Source of the DNA: Sphagnum compactum
Taxonomy: Eukaryota; Bryophyta; Sphagnopsida; Sphagnales
Direction: 5' to 3'
Assembly (NCBI GenBank): GCA_965153455.1
Contig: OZ234500.1
Coordinates: forward strand, 11,532,001 to 11,596,000
DNA: 64,000 nucleotides
A program made the translations under genes and the position numbers. Positions 1 to 13,529 of this stretch are shown here, piece by piece (position 1 is the first letter of the stretch; the number at the start of each line of letters is the position of its first letter). The notes below the pieces were generated by a model that searched no databases, was not told where the DNA came from, and saw only the letters and a program-made list of their open reading frames with translations.

Positions 1-1227
1 GATCCAGCAGGTGATCTTGCATCTATGTGCAAGCTTAGTTTCAAGCTACAATTTTTGTAGTACCTGATAGAGAACTTTCTATTGAACCTGAACACTGTAT
101 CTCCACTGTTGTGTACCAATTAGAGACCTTCCCATGAAACCTGAACACTAAGATGGTGGAAAAGCCTTCTTTGCCTTGCAAATTGGTCACGTTCATGATG
201 GGATAATATTCTACTTTTTCAAATAAATTCATTGCTTTGAATTTGGCAGGATTTTTTATTAACTGATGTGTAAAATAATAAATGCTACATTAATTTTGAA
301 ATTGCACTTTTAAAATATTATGGCTGAGAGCAAGATGGTATCTGTCCCTAAATTACTATTTGAAACAAATTGCCACATGCAGTGAAGATGTTGTAAGGTG
401 GAATAAATTAATTATTAAGTCCTACAAATTTTTGAGCATCATATCTACTGCAACTACAAGAAGAAAGGATCAACACCTTCAGGTTTTTTTCCAGTGTCAA
501 GTTACATGTCAGTTAGCCTAGACCCACAAGGGAGGAGTTGGAAAAATGGGTGGAGATGTTCTTAGGCAGTCCGTTAGTTTTGTCAATTTTCAATCACCTT
601 CATAGACACTGAAAGAATTGGCTGTGATGAATTTTGCACAGTACAAATTCGAAATGCACACCAGGAAATGGGGTTCTGCTACAAGAAGAGGATGCAAACA
701 GAAAAGGAGGGGAGGGGGAAGGGTGAGAGAGCAGAATTAGGGAAACACTTTCTATTGCACTGAAAGAAAAACTCAAGCCAGAATGTTGGCTCCCAGTCAA
801 GATGGTACACAGAAATGCTTCAGGAACATCAATCTCAAGCATTTGTGTTGCAACCCCAATGAGATGCTAGAGATGCTTCCATTAAAGATCTCCTGTAGAA
901 CTGAAGATTGCAGCTACAAAAATTCACTGTTGACATTCTACTCTTCCACAAATTGGAGGGAAGCTATTGAACACTAGGGGCTCAATAATGATCTCTGACT
1001 AAAAGACTATGCTAAAGCTTGCCCAGTTCCTCATTCCAACTGAACCTGGTCCAGATCATTGATAATCTCATCAAACTGTCACAATCCATGCGGAAATAAG
1101 TCAGAAACGTGCAACTAACCGGGGAGACTAATGATAAATATCAAAACAATGCAGAAGGGACACATGCCTGAAGGCAACAATCTTTACAGTCTCAACCACA
1201 CAGTGACTACTTCCCCTCACCATGGAC
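1..1227. other. Intergenic DNA downstream of the eIF3l gene
   Basis: No gene is supported here. Short open frames on both strands show no recognisable domain and no paired splice sites. The part nearest the eIF3l stop codon probably includes that gene's 3' untranslated region (minus strand). The rest is ordinary mixed-composition DNA without obvious repeats. Confidence 0.5.
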
Positions 1228-3958
1228 TCAGACCTCTAGCTTTGCTTGTATATCAGCTGGTTCACTCATTGACCTCCAGTATAACACTGGATTAACTATC
1301 AAAATTCAACACGATCAAGCTAGTGGGGGAGGACAGCAAGCATTTTGAGTGAACTATGTGCAAGATGGAATCTACTTGAAACATTACTTGCACCTGAATG
1401 ACCACCAACCTGCAGATTTGTGTCCAGTACCAAGAACTTGTAATCTGTTTGCTACAATCAAAAGCATGACAGGAGACAGAAGTTACATGCCTTTGAGATG
1501 TGCTGGATGAAGTAATCACCAAAGTGCTTTGTAACTTTTGTATCAGCAATATGAACCATATCCTGCACTCAGAAATGCATCCTGTTAGATACACAGCAAA
1601 GACTAAAAGTGCATGGAATCTTTTCAGAGCCTGATCAGTGGAAAGATGAATTGCTCACATCAGCAACATAGAAGTCCACATTGGCATTAGAAAGAACACT
1701 GCCATCATCATTGATCACATGTGTCTTATGCTTGTACATGAGCAATGCAACCCTGCACAAGAACATTAGAGAACATCAACTGCCAGCAATCAAAATCAGC
1801 AGACACTCCATACAAATGCAATGACCCAGGTGGGTAAAAGGTACTGCATGGTACCATGTTTGTGAGGCATGTGGTACCATACAGTATGTGAGCACGACAC
1901 AACATGATGACTGAAGCACTACTTTAGTATAACTTCCATGTGATAATTTTCTTTCAAGTGTAGAGGTTAAGCTCAAGTATACTGCAGAGTTGGCTCATCC
2001 ACATCCATAAATGAAGCCAGCTTGGAAATTGAGATGGTGGTGTAAAGCTTCAAGAAACTCCGAATGCCAGAAAGAAGCTGCTGTTGTCGCACTTCTGATA
2101 AGAATAGCTTCAGCTGAAGCCTGTAAGCATCCTGCACAGCTCCAATATGATGCCTGTAGTCAGACCAGGATAGTCTATTGAAAAGAGGGTAAAGATGGAT
2201 GCGATTTCCTGGTTCTGCAAGAGAACAAGGACTGACAAAATTAGACCCATAAAGAATAAGACCTTCACAGCAGAAAATACTAAGGAATTGTTTGGCTGAG
2301 CCACCTGTAGACAATAGAGCAAGCTGGGAAGGGTAAAATAAGGTCAAGAGGAAAACATTTCAGTAGTAGATAACACCTACAGAAACCTAAGATGTGATGA
2401 AAAAAATGGTGGTTTGCCACATAGTTTGCAGGTACTACATACCTGATTGAAGTTGACAAGGGGTTCATTGTAGTTGGGCAGGGACGGGGTGATAAACTTG
2501 GGGCAGGAAAAGGAAAATAGTTCATCAAAAATTGCTTCTTCACTGCGTTGCATGCGCAGCATCTTCTCAGCATACTTCTCCCGTAAAAGGTTGTTGACAT
2601 TCTCCTCAACCAATTTTGGATGAGGGCAGAGTGAGAGGCAGATGGCAAGAAGAGCATACATCTGCTCATTCTTCTTCAAAATTTGATCATACTGTGATGA
2701 CTGTTGGTGATACTGCTTGGTCTTGAAAATATATAGAAGGACTTGGTTGAAGGATTTGATTGCATCCAAATACCTGAATACAATCTACAGTATGTGAGAA
2801 CAGAGAAAAATCCCCTCAAAGGAGACGGCAGGTCTGAAAGGTTTGTTGAATCCACAGACCTATCGATATGTACAATCATACAGTTTAACAAGGCATTGAG
2901 TAAAACTGCGGATGAAGGAGAATACCTTCGCAACATGAGATTAGCAAATCCATAGTAGTAGATTGTGGTAATCTGGCAGCCAATAACAGTATTGAAAACT
3001 CCAGGCTGACTGATATCAATGGGTGAAAGGGCATGGAGGCCACTTTGGTAATCTCCCAACAAGCAGTGGACACGGAGCAAACCCACAATGCTGCAGTAAC
3101 CCAGTACTTTGAGCACATTTGTTCCACCATGATAATCATATCCATCAGTGGCTGTAAAAGTAACATTGCCATCCTTTTCCTCATCCAAGATCTGAAGGAT
3201 CATTGATTTCTCGATCAAGGCTTGGAGGTAGTTCATCACTCCAATAACATTCCAGACCTGCACAAAAACACACAGAGATTGTTCACTAGTCAAGGTTAGT
3301 GATGTACAATTTTCTAATCTATATCACCTGAGTACAAAACATGCAGACAGTGAACAAGAGGTTGTGCAGATGATACCTCATCAACCTGCTTCAGCAAGGC
3401 CAGCTCATGGTCTGTCCTCTGCTTCAATTTTGCCCGATACTGGCAGAAGGACTGGAACTGGTAGATAAATTCATCCACCATATCCCACAACCACTGATTT
3501 GGCAGCTGCATATTCACGTTTCCATGCAGAATGACCTGGAAAAGGTTGCAATAATTGTCCCAAGAATCACATCGCTGCTCAAGTGTGGGCTGTAGGCGAG
3601 CATACAGATGCCGGAACCACATTTCCTTATAAAGCAGGCAAAACACATGGTCATTCTCCACGTAGGGGGCAATCATCTCCACCGCAGGCCAGTAGCTCTG
3701 CTTGAACAACCTCTCGCTCAGTTTCTGGAAACTGCCTTCATACATCTGATGTATTTCATAGACATTCTTCTCCCGAATGTGTCGGTAAAGATAGACAACA
3801 AATGACTTCACCACATCAGGCACATAATTCGTACTGTCAAAACCTGGTTCTGGGGGTTGCAAGTCCCTAAAACCATCTCTGAATTCGGGCCGATCATCAT
3901 AAGAATCATCATAGCCACCTCCATAGTCACGCCCCCCATATCCTGCATCATACGCCAT
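1228..3958 (-). CDS. eIF3l: Eukaryotic translation initiation factor 3 subunit L (eIF3l / PAF67 family), 7 coding exons
   Basis: Encodes subunit L of the cytosolic eIF3 complex, which binds the 40S ribosome and recruits mRNA and initiator tRNA. Exons read on the minus strand: 3958-3377, 3257-2926, 2773-2443, 2131-1983, 1752-1659, 1562-1487 and 1286-1228. The phases agree throughout and give about 540 residues, close to the family length. A Gly/Tyr/Asp-rich N-terminus (about residues 1-45) leads into the family core. Landmarks include KSFVVYLYRHIREKNVYEIH, NDHVFCLLYKEMWFRHLYAR, NMQLPNQWLWDMVDEF, ATDGYDYHGG, NVLKVLGY, KTKQYHQ, LKKNEQMYALLAICLSLCP and CPKFITPS. The C-terminal PCI part contains DAYRLQLKLF, YKHKTHV and NANVDFYV. 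I start at the ATG at 3958; the GTG further 5' is not a plant start. The last exon is the least certain: it is short, divergent and chosen by phase. Reading through exon 6 instead would end the protein after a dozen unrelated residues. Confidence 0.93.
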
Positions 3959-4225
3959 AACTGCCACAATACTCCACAGACAAAATGTCAGGTCTAAAAT
4001 TCTTCCACGAACCAGATCCGACCAGATTTTGCTGTAGCATCAAAGGATTCATTCTAAAGCTCAAATAACAAGCAATGTGACAATGTGACAATCTGTTACA
4101 AACTCGAAGCCAGCTCATATGTGAAATGTAAGAAGCGCCAAACCCTAAAACCCCTTTGCCATCGCAACAGAGCAGGAAAAAAAAGACAAAAAATTACGAG
4201 CAACTCTTCTGTGGCAGATAAATAA

Positions 4226-4265
4226 GCAATTTTTTTTGCTATCTTGAGATAGCAAAAAAATTTGC
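4226..4265. repeat. Near-perfect inverted repeat in the eIF3l leader
   Basis: A T-run followed by GCTATC is mirrored, after four bases, by GATAGC and an A-run, and the flanks GCAA/TTTGC also pair. It lies between the eIF3l start codon and its promoter motifs, in DNA that may be a 5'-UTR intron: an acceptor-like TTGTGGCAG lies just before the ATG. The long T/A tracts may make it a slippage product rather than a functional hairpin. Confidence 0.5.
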
Positions 4266-4565
4266 GAGTCCGCACAAGAAGGAGAAGAGTCGGGTATACA
4301 AATTTCTTTCGACAACAACGGAGACACAAAATGCCTGGAGAGAAACTGCAGAAGGCATGCCTAACTTTCGAGAAAAGATCCGGGAGAACATATAAGAAAA
4401 ATCGAGAGGAATAATAAAAATTATCCAAGAAAGGGCTAAAAGAGTAGACAATGGCAAGCTTTTACTGACCAGAGGCGGATGCGGTGGCGTGTGCAGCGAA
4501 GAATCAGGCCCCCTCCCGCAGCAAGCAGCAAAATCCCATCGCAGCGATCAGCATGAAGAGAAATG

Positions 4566-4665
4566 AAACCCTAACCCTAAAACTCTCCTCGTCAAAATCC
4601 TGCAGTGAGGATGCTGCTCTATTTTAGGGTTTGTCTTCAGGGGCCAATCTATATATATATATATA
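4566..4665 (-). promoter_or_regulatory. eIF3l promoter region with telo-boxes and a TATA-like tract
   Basis: A double telo-box (AAACCCTAACCCTAAAAC on the plus strand) lies at 4566-4583 and a second, inverted one (TTTAGGGTTT) at 4623-4632. Behind them, on the upstream side of this minus-strand gene, are a CCAAT at 4644-4648 and a (TA)n tract at 4650-4665 that could serve as TATA box. Telo-boxes are typical of plant promoters for translation-machinery genes, which fits eIF3l. The transcription start itself is not visible. Confidence 0.6.
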
Positions 4666-4670
4666 ACCGG

Positions 4671-5815
4671 GTATATACTAGATACAAGGGTAAGTTTATA
4701 ACCTAACCGGATGGTAACATTTTTGTTCTACACTTTTAATTACCCTTTTGTTTTTAGTTGATAAAAATTTGTTTAGTAAAAGTTTATCACAAAACCATGA
4801 AAATTCATAAATGAACTAATAAGTTAGTTTTTTATTATCAATTCCTTTTATATTTATTTATTTATTTCTAAAACTCATATGGGAATCAACAAATTTTCCA
4901 AAAAGCGTATTAAACATTATTATGCCAAAAGGGGAGAAAAATGTGGATTCAAATAGACATGCAATTGGGTAAATACATGGGTAAATACAAGGGTATGTAT
5001 ATAACATATCTTGATGGTAACCTTTTATTCGACAATTTTAATCACCTTTGTTGGTTGGTTGGTAAATATATTTTCATCGAGTAAAATTATATTACAAAAA
5101 TCCTTATTGATTCATTTAACTAGAATTTAATTTGTTATCAATTACTTACTTGTATACAAAAATCATTATACAACTTACTTACATGTATTGTCACATTTTA
5201 TAATGCAATTTGGTTGTGATGGATTTGTTTGTGAATCGTGAAATCCTCCTTTAACAATAGTTTGATTGCTTCAAACACCTCGAAATTAAAAAGTGAAAAA
5301 TACATTGATAAAACATGGTATAAATAATTTATGGACTATTACCCACATATTGGTTACCAATACAACCATTTGTTCATGGAGCAAGACTTTCAAATGCTTT
5401 AATCGTGCAACTAAACTTGAACCCATGTTAAAACGCACCATCAATTTGGATGGAAAAAAAAAATTATTTGAAAAAAACACTGTCACAAATGATGTCTTAT
5501 AAGAAAATCAACATAGGTCATTATTATAATTAATTGGGTAAAATTCATCCATGTTGGATGAAGTTCCTTTCCTGCCATCCATTATTGTTCCATATAATTA
5601 GATATTATAAAAAGTGATCAAGAATGTTTTTTGGATGGTGGGCAATAAGGAAAATTTAATCCTCAAATTAAGTGGAGCAAAACAAGTATAAATAAAAAAT
5701 ATTCCTTTCCATTACAATTTGATTAACATTAGTCAAGATGATTTTACATCACAACCTAGTTCATTTTGTTTCATATTTTTAATTTTAGCATGTCATGAAT
5801 AAATTATAACCTCAA
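4671..5815. other. AT-rich intergenic DNA
   Basis: Strongly AT-rich sequence without a recognisable coding region. The phrase GGTAAATACATGGG and relatives recur near 4660-5000, suggesting a decayed dispersed repeat. Confidence 0.5.
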
Positions 5816-6141
5816 GGGGGACACTTAGTGTAAAGTTTGGGATTTACATGCGTCAAATGACCATTTTTAGTAGGAGTATTAGATAATTGTCCAACCTATT
5901 TTTTATCACTTTATTATTGTTTAAATTTTTAATGTATACATATTAAAACCACCTTATATTAATTATAACCCATTATTACATACCTTATATTATAATTAAA
6001 TTGATTATTTGAATAAAATTTACCCTATTTTTAACTAATTAACTTATAATTTTTAACCAACAACCAATATATTGTACCCTATATTTTTACTCATGTATTT
6101 TCTACTTTTTTTTACTAGTGTCTCCCCCCCCCCCCCCCCCC
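5816..6141 (+). mobile_element. MITE-like element with G-run/C-run terminal inverted repeats (family E, copy 1)
   Basis: The left end GGGGGACACTTAGTGTAAAG is mirrored at the right end by TTTACTAGTGTCTCCCCC, where the C-run has grown to about 18 bases. The interior is AT-rich and non-coding. Most of it returns in opposite orientation at 10956-11213, showing it is a dispersed element. I cannot assign a superfamily; a target duplication is obscured by the homopolymer. Confidence 0.6.
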
Positions 6142-9100
6142 AAGCCCCAGATTATACCTTACATATTTCATGACTTTTATTTATATTATCATTTTTTGTG
6201 TGTGATTGGATTTAGATTTAAGCTTGTTTTGATATAATTTGTACTCTTGTGCACATTTGTAATTTTTTGGCTTTGATAGTTTTCATGTTTTTGACATACA
6301 TAAAATAATTAATTATAAAATTCTATCAAGAATTATGAAATGGTTATGCCCATTTTGAAATAAAACAATTAAATTCATCAATTTAGGTGTTTTTATTGGT
6401 TTTAGGCAATATAATTTTAATTGATGTAAAACAATTCATATGTGTTCATGTGACATTTTGATGATACTTAAGATAAATTTTAAGTTATGTGTGAAGTTTT
6501 TCGCTAGATATCATTTGGCCATGAAATCATTTACAATCAAATTGTCTACTTGTCCAATTATAGTTATTTTCATTCTTTATGCAATTTGAGGAACTTATAA
6601 GGTAACCACACTTAATGTTCTAAGGTATATTACTATATAATAACCTAACACCATTAACTTAGCTAATATGTGTCATTGGTGCAAGCACTAACACCAACAA
6701 CATTAACATTACCAACCCTAACAATACTTGATGTCATCCACACCAAACAAACTATTGATATCTGATGTGCATATACCATTGTTGAATTTTTCTATTGTGT
6801 CAAGACCTTTTTTTTACTTTTTACCTTTTCATTTTATGTTCCATTTTTAATGCTTTCATTTATTTTGTAAATAACCTACTCATGGCACTTGAAATTTGAT
6901 ACTATCACTTCTTTTCTAAGTCAATTGTTGTCTTGCACTTCTTTTCAAAGTTGTATGTTGCTCCATCTTTTTCCATTTTATGTTCATTGTTTGTTCCATT
7001 CCCATGTAGTTATATATTGTAACAATAGACTGTTGGACTGAATATTTCTCTCTCTAGTAGTGCTCATGCTTGACTTCATCTCCATCACATACATGGTTTT
7101 TTTTTTTTTGTTTGCATCATGATTGCTCTTTGTCATGCAACAATTTTTCAACAATTAAAAGCAATTCTTTTTCTTGTTCAACAACAAAAACCTACATTGT
7201 CCATTTGTTTTCTATTTTTACATTATCACACTTGTACTTTTTTATTGTGTAAGTTCTTCATGGATTAATTTGAGGTTTACCTTCTCTTGGACTTTTACAT
7301 TATGCTAATTTTCAAGGTTTATAGGAAAATTTTCACATGACATTATTGTTTAACAAATGTCAAATTTGTAGCATGACACAATTCTTCAAAGGTGTTGGGT
7401 TCTAAAATTGTGGCAATTTTGGCCACCTTACATAATTACAAAATCCCTTGTCATTTATTTTCAATATTTAGGGAAGAACTTGGAGAAACTAGAAAACAAT
7501 GCAAGGTGACCAAAATAATTGATCAAACATGATTAAAATACATCAAACGAAAGATATTGTAATTGGTATTCAAGGTTGATAATTGTATTGGGAACTCAAT
7601 TGTTGCAACTTAGATAATTATTTTTTACATAAGGACATTAAATAGTCGTTGATAGGTGACAAGGTATGAGTACTAGTTTAATTTCTTTGTTTATGTTTCA
7701 CCACTATGCTTCTATGATCATATCTAAACTTCATCCTTAACCTTTGAGTTGTATGTTTTTAAATTTATGCCTTATTGAATTATTTCAATTTAATAATTTG
7801 GTACTCCATAGCTAATTAAGATGACAACTTTATTCATGTGCTCCAACTTGCACATTGTTTTGTAAATGTCCTTGGATTTCTAAGCCCATCACTTCCTTGA
7901 CACCCAGTATCATTCAAATCATTCTTCTTTGCAACTTATTGATTTTTTTGTCATAGAATTTGAAGTATTCTAGTTGTTATAGAATGTTTCGTTTCATTCA
8001 CACTTGTTTTTTTCATTCTGCAAATCAACCTCATGTACTACATAAATATATTGGAAATATTTCATCTTATCTATACATGTATCATACATGTTTTAAATGC
8101 ACAACATCTGTGTGCAAAAAGTATGAACCCATGAAATAACAAATTTTGTGCAAATTTTGAACAAACTAATGAAGTTAATGAGTTTGTGATGTATGCAATT
8201 AATTGATAACACAAATGTTGCATTGGCCTTTTTAGTTGTTTCCATGATATTCATGTGAGATGCAAATGTTTTTTTTTTGACCCAAGTTGTGTTCCTCACT
8301 TGATTTCAAGATTATATAATGTTTATCAAGTTAGTTATTTTAAATTTGTTATACATGTTGTTTGGTGGTGTACAAATTTTCTTTGGAATGCAAAATCTTT
8401 GAATGCCTTGTTTACCTTGTCCAATTTCTACAATTAGATTTGTGGCAATAAGTTGAATTGTTTGGGGGGTTCATTTTTTTTTGAAATTGAAAATCATGCA
8501 ATTAAAACTATAAGGTTCCACATATTGGTTATTGTGTAAAAAAATGTAATTCAATTTGCTCTATAATAGGGTTATGTTTATTCTCAGAATCCTAATATAA
8601 TTGATTTAAAGTATGCATTAATAATATGTATTAGTTGTTAGTACATTAGTAGGTGAATTACATTGATAACATAAGGATAAACACATTGATTAGGGAACAC
8701 TGTAAAAAACATGTTGAATGGAATGTGGAGGAATCAATGTTTTTAATGTGAAAAATTTCACCAAAATGAAAAATTAAAAATTAAAAAGGGAATATTTTAT
8801 CACAATATTCCCATTTTAAATAATAAAATCGCCAAATTTCAAGAATGTTTTTGCTATATTTGAACTTTGCATTTAGTTTTGTAACGATTTTTAAACTATT
8901 TAAACAAGTTCTAAAAACTTGTCACCATTTAATGTAAAATCCTTCTTGGGATGCTAGCCAATGATGCAACATTTGAAATTTGAAAACAAAAATCACTAGG
9001 AGGAATGTGGAATGACATTAGGTTTTCCTCCACCTTTTTTAGTATTACCTATATATTTAAGGCATTTATTGGGCTAATAATAGTTTATATAAATAAATTA

Positions 9101-10955
9101 CCTCCTTGAATCTTTTATCAATCCCTTTTTGTTAACAATTTACATTTGTGCATGATGGCTTTTAAGGATGGAGATGATGTAATTTATATTGAAGATTCAA
9201 AGTAAAAGAGGTAGCATTAATGAAGAGGTATTTGTTTGGTTAGGACAAGGAGTTGATGAAGGCCCAAATGCAACAACATTGAAATGGTCAAGTTATTTGG
9301 GTTATAATGCATGCCTTGTTCACTTTGATTTTGAAATCCAAAAACTTGATTTTCATTTCTCTGTGTTTTTTTCCCATAAAAACAAACCAAATGTAATAAC
9401 TTTGTTGGATCCAAATATGGGTTTCATCATCTAAAATGTGATATAGTACCCAAATGTTAATTTGTTGATTTGTTTCCATATTAAATTTAATCATTTTAAG
9501 CATGATTTTTTCATTAATCATGTACACAATTGAAACCTTCATCACTTTTCACACCTCCAACTACAACTAAAATACGAATAAATGTATTATGCAAAAATCT
9601 AATGCAAACTTTTAAATTTAGAGTGGTTTAATTATGCACATATATTAAAAGTTTAATTGAAAACAAGGTGAAAAATTTTAAGCTCCCTCACATAATACCC
9701 TCTTTGATGCACATAGTGGGAAAAATTAACACATATTGTCATTACCATGTTGAACCGATGTTTTTGGTGGCATTATTTGGTTTTTGTGCAATAAGGGTGA
9801 AATAAAACTCATTTGTACAATATGATTTGCAATTTAAGGATTTGGAGGATTCACCCATATGGTTATTCAACCTCCATACAATGTTGAATCAAATCATTTA
9901 AAAATAAAAATGCTTCACCTTCCAGGCATTACACCAAAACATAGTTTTTATGACTATGAAATGTTGCGACTACTGTTCAAACTTAAACATGTATCCATAT
10001 GCAGACACTAATTGCTTCCATTTATTTGACTATAATTGTATGATTGTATGATTACATGACTATTATTATGACTATAAGCTTAATGGTCATTTTGAAAAAT
10101 GACACATGTTTCGTTGACCTTTTTTTATTAGCTAGCTTGCTTATTTAAATTAAATCAAGTATGTGCCTAGGTTCAATTAACATGTCTAAGCTATGCTAGG
10201 TTAGGCTAGCCTACCTATCATTTTTGAAAGCCTACCTAGGTAGGTTTAAGTAACCTATATTCACCTAGGTAGACTAGGCATAAAAACCATAGTTGCAAAT
10301 GACATTGGTGACTAATGCCATGTTTTTGACTTGGGGAGGTCACTTTTTATATTTTTTAAAAAGCACTTGAGATAAAAGGTTATTTTTAATTTGCTATAAA
10401 ATAATGGCATATTTTAAGTACATTTTGAGTACACTCTCATAATGAACTATGGGAACTTTATTTTATATTAAAGTAAATTTTAATTTTAATTTTTTTCCAA
10501 TAAGTTGCACCATGTATTTTTTTGTATGCCTCTGGAATGAAATGAAAGTGACATGCCCAAGGTTTTGTATTAGTGGCATAAACAACATGATTTTTTGAAC
10601 TATAAAATCATGGAATCGTGTGTAATCATTAGTGGTATAAGTGATTACAAATAGTTGCTTATGTATGTATTCTATTAATGAAAGCTTTTATTGGTCTTTG
10701 CTAAAATTGTTGAAGTTGTCATCTAGTGTAAATGCTTGGTGGGGGCAAATATGATTGGGTGATACACTATCAGCCATTTAAGGCAGATTTTCAAGAATAA
10801 ACAAAAAAAAAGTAAAACATGTTAAATTATTTTGAATTTTCATTTTTCCTATTTGTGCATTCTTGTAATTGATGGTTTTGATTAGTTGACATATAAAATT
10901 AAAAAATTAAAAAAATTGAAGGATGATATAATGTTCAAAATATCATGTTCCTATT
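6142..10955. other. AT-rich intergenic DNA between two inverted family E copies
   Basis: About 4.8 kb of AT-rich DNA with no gene I can support. Open frames such as the one at 9189-9434 have no recognisable motif and lack splice-site context. CTAGG/CCTAG-rich phrases near 10180-10270 form small palindromes like those at 12540-13010 and 45650-45850. Confidence 0.5.
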
Positions 10956-11213
10956 GGGGGGGGGGGGGGGACACTAGTAAAAAAAGTAAAAAATACACGA
11001 ATAAAAATATATGGTGTAATACATTGGTTGTTGGGTAGAAATTATAAGTTAATTAGTTTAAAAATGGTACATTTTATTCAAATAATCAATTTAATTATAA
11101 TATAAGGTATGTAATAATATCAAATAATGAATTATAATTAATATATGGTGGTTTTAATATGTATATATTGAAAAGTTAGATGATAATAGGGTGATAAAAA
11201 TAGGTTGGACAAC
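10956..11213 (-). mobile_element. Family E element, copy 2, inverted and truncated
   Basis: A 15-base G-run followed by ACACTAGTAAAAAAAGTA is the reverse complement of the right end of copy 1. The similarity continues through the interior, for example ATTATAATATAAGGTATGTA, up to ATAGGTTGGACAA. The other terminal repeat is missing, so this copy has lost its outer end. Confidence 0.55.
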
Positions 11214-12640
11214 CCAATAATCCTTGATGGACGTCATAATACCCACTACAAACATATATTATTTCTTGTGCCCTACAAGAAGTAATCAAAATTGAACAAA
11301 AAAAAATCATTCCTTATTCATATGGCCTTTGGATGAATACTTTTCATAGCATGTTCAATTTTAAACCAATAGTTTCAATATACACATATTAACATTATTA
11401 TTAAAACTTTCCCTAAACATATGTCATAAACATCCACTTTAACAAGAAATATAATTATACAAAGTCATATGCTCATTGATGAAAACAATTACATTTTTGG
11501 AACAGTCTAAAGAGGAAATGTCTATGAATTTCAAATATGTCCAAATTTTGATTAACACAAGGAATTTTTTGGGGGTGAGTTTTTGTCACTTGGTGACAAA
11601 TTGTTTTTGGAAATTTTGGTTTTTAAAATGTAAATTCAACAATAAACACTAATGTTTTTGGAAAAATCACCAAACTTTCAAAACCACATAATTGAAAAAA
11701 AATTTGAAGACATCATTAGAAAATTCACAATGTGCATATATGTATGAGTATAAATAAATAAATGAAATATTAACTTTTAAAATAAAATTTCATTATAGAA
11801 ATTTGGTTTAGGAAAATGACAATGTGATGTGTCATACTTTGCCCTCAGTTGCAAACTGTTAAGAGCATATTCAACTTCATGAAATCCTACAAGTGAAAAG
11901 CATTTATGTAAGGCCTTTCATCCATGGACATATTAATCATTTCATAATACATTTTAGTGAAATGTTTTGGCAATCCCAAATTGATTATCTTTCATGTGGC
12001 CATGTTCCAATATTTTTCATTATGGCCATGCCACTCATGTAACTATGATTTTTTGGGAAATTTTCACATTACAATACATTTTGGGTTTTATGACTTCCAT
12101 TTGTGATTAAATATTAGTTGCAAAGGACATGTGTAATTGACGACTTATGAATTGTTAAACCCATGTCGCCCATTAGGTGTGACAATGTTGTGATATTTAG
12201 TTACGAAAGCCAATCGTATTATACACTAGCCTTTTCTTATTTTGTGATAATATTGAAATTTCTTGTCATGAAATTCCATGGTGTGAGATGTAAATTGATG
12301 TAGATGTCATGTCAACCTACTTCATTATGTGTTATAAAGGATGTCTTCTTGTAAAAGTGACATCTGTCAAAAAATCATTCACATGTTCAATTATGGGTTG
12401 CACATGACCAATAATCAAATGGGTTTAAAATGTAGTTGTCAACTTTTTATTCGATGTTAGGGGTTGATAAATATGTAGTTGTTTGAGCCAATTCACTATG
12501 TCTAAGCATAACATATATGATTACATGTCAAAACCTAAATTAACTAGGCTAGAATATAAGCTAACCTATGCTACCTAGGCTAAAAACATGGGCTAACTAA
12601 GAACCTAGATGGTATAACCTCCATACCTTAGGTGAGATTA
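11214..12640. other. AT-rich intergenic DNA
   Basis: No coding signal recognised. Near 12540-12640 there are CTAGG/CCTAG-rich words resembling those near 10.2 kb and 45.7 kb, a local simple-sequence flavour rather than a defined element. Confidence 0.45.
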
Positions 12641-12659
12641 GCCACATAAAGTACCATCC

Positions 12660-12750
12660 TAAACTAAAGGAAATAAATTGCAAGATTAAGGATTTGAACC
12701 TATCACCTGCATGTTGAAAGACAAAGTTTTTATCATTGCACTAACTTTAC
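12660..12750 (-). repeat. tRNA-derived SINE-like fragment
   Basis: On the minus strand an A-box-like TTAGTGCAATGATAA (12744-12730) is followed 30-40 bases later by a perfect B box, GGTTCAAATCC (12700-12690). This is the internal RNA polymerase III promoter layout of tRNA genes and tRNA-derived SINEs. The sequence between does not fold as a normal tRNA by eye, so a SINE head or tRNA relic is more likely. Its far end is not defined. Confidence 0.4.
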
Positions 12751-13018
12751 TTATGTAACATAAAATGTAACCACATTTCAATAAACATTTTTTAAAACCT
12801 ACATAAGTGATATATTCAACCTTAAACTACTTAGGATATGTAAACATCTACCAAAGGGTTATCTAAACTGCATAAAGGCCTATTTGAAGGGGTCTACCTA
12901 GGGACTACTTATGCTACTTATGCTACCTGGAGACTATTTAAACTACCTACGTGTTATCTAAGGGCTACTTAAATTAGGTTAGCTAAGGATTGCTTAGGTT
13001 ACCTAAAGGTTTATTATA

Positions 13019-13520
13019 GTTGCAATGTTCATATAATAGTTGCATACATATCGTGTTCTATTGCACCCATGTGTCAAGAGTTTTATTTGATGTTTTTTCA
13101 CTTGGAGATGTAAACATTCATTTTTAATCACATAATGGAGATTAATTGTTGTCATTTGTCATGATTATATTGATCACATCAATGCATCTTTAGGTTTTGA
13201 ATATTTTTTGGTGATGCCATGTGTTCATGTATTATTTGATGACTAGGGACTTACAATTGGAACATTTAGCTAATAATTATATTTATTGTGTTTTGTTGCA
13301 TCCATGGGTAAAATTTTTATTTGACATTTTTTTCATTAGCAAATGTAAACATTTATTATTAGTTGTCTGATGGAACTAGTTGTTGTCACTTGTCTTGATT
13401 ATATTGGGCATAACAACATATCTTTGGGTTTTGTAAATTTTCTAGTCAATTTATTGTTTGATAATTAAGAACTTATAATTACAATGTTCATATAATAATT
13501 GCATGTACTGTGTCTTGTTA
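13019..13520. repeat. Diverged tandem repeat, unit about 230-240 bp
   Basis: The phrase CAATGTTCATATAAT at 13023 recurs at 13481, and a more diverged version lies near 13255. Within each unit come, in order, words such as TGTTC/TTGTTGCA..CCATG, TTTTATTTGA, TGTAAACATT, GTTGTCA..TGTC, GATTATATTG and CTTT(A/G)GGTTTT. Two full units and part of a third are visible. No coding function is seen. Confidence 0.6.
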
Positions 13521-13529
13521 CACTTACTA

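Noticed and set aside
4650-4665. (TA)n tract as a definite TATA box
   Set aside because: It is placed suitably for eIF3l, but an equally long TA microsatellite occurs at 42888 without a gene, so it is only noted as TATA-like.
9189-9434. 81-codon open frame starting MKIQSKRGSINEE
   Set aside because: Isolated in AT-rich DNA with an overlapping antisense frame of equal length; no family resemblance.
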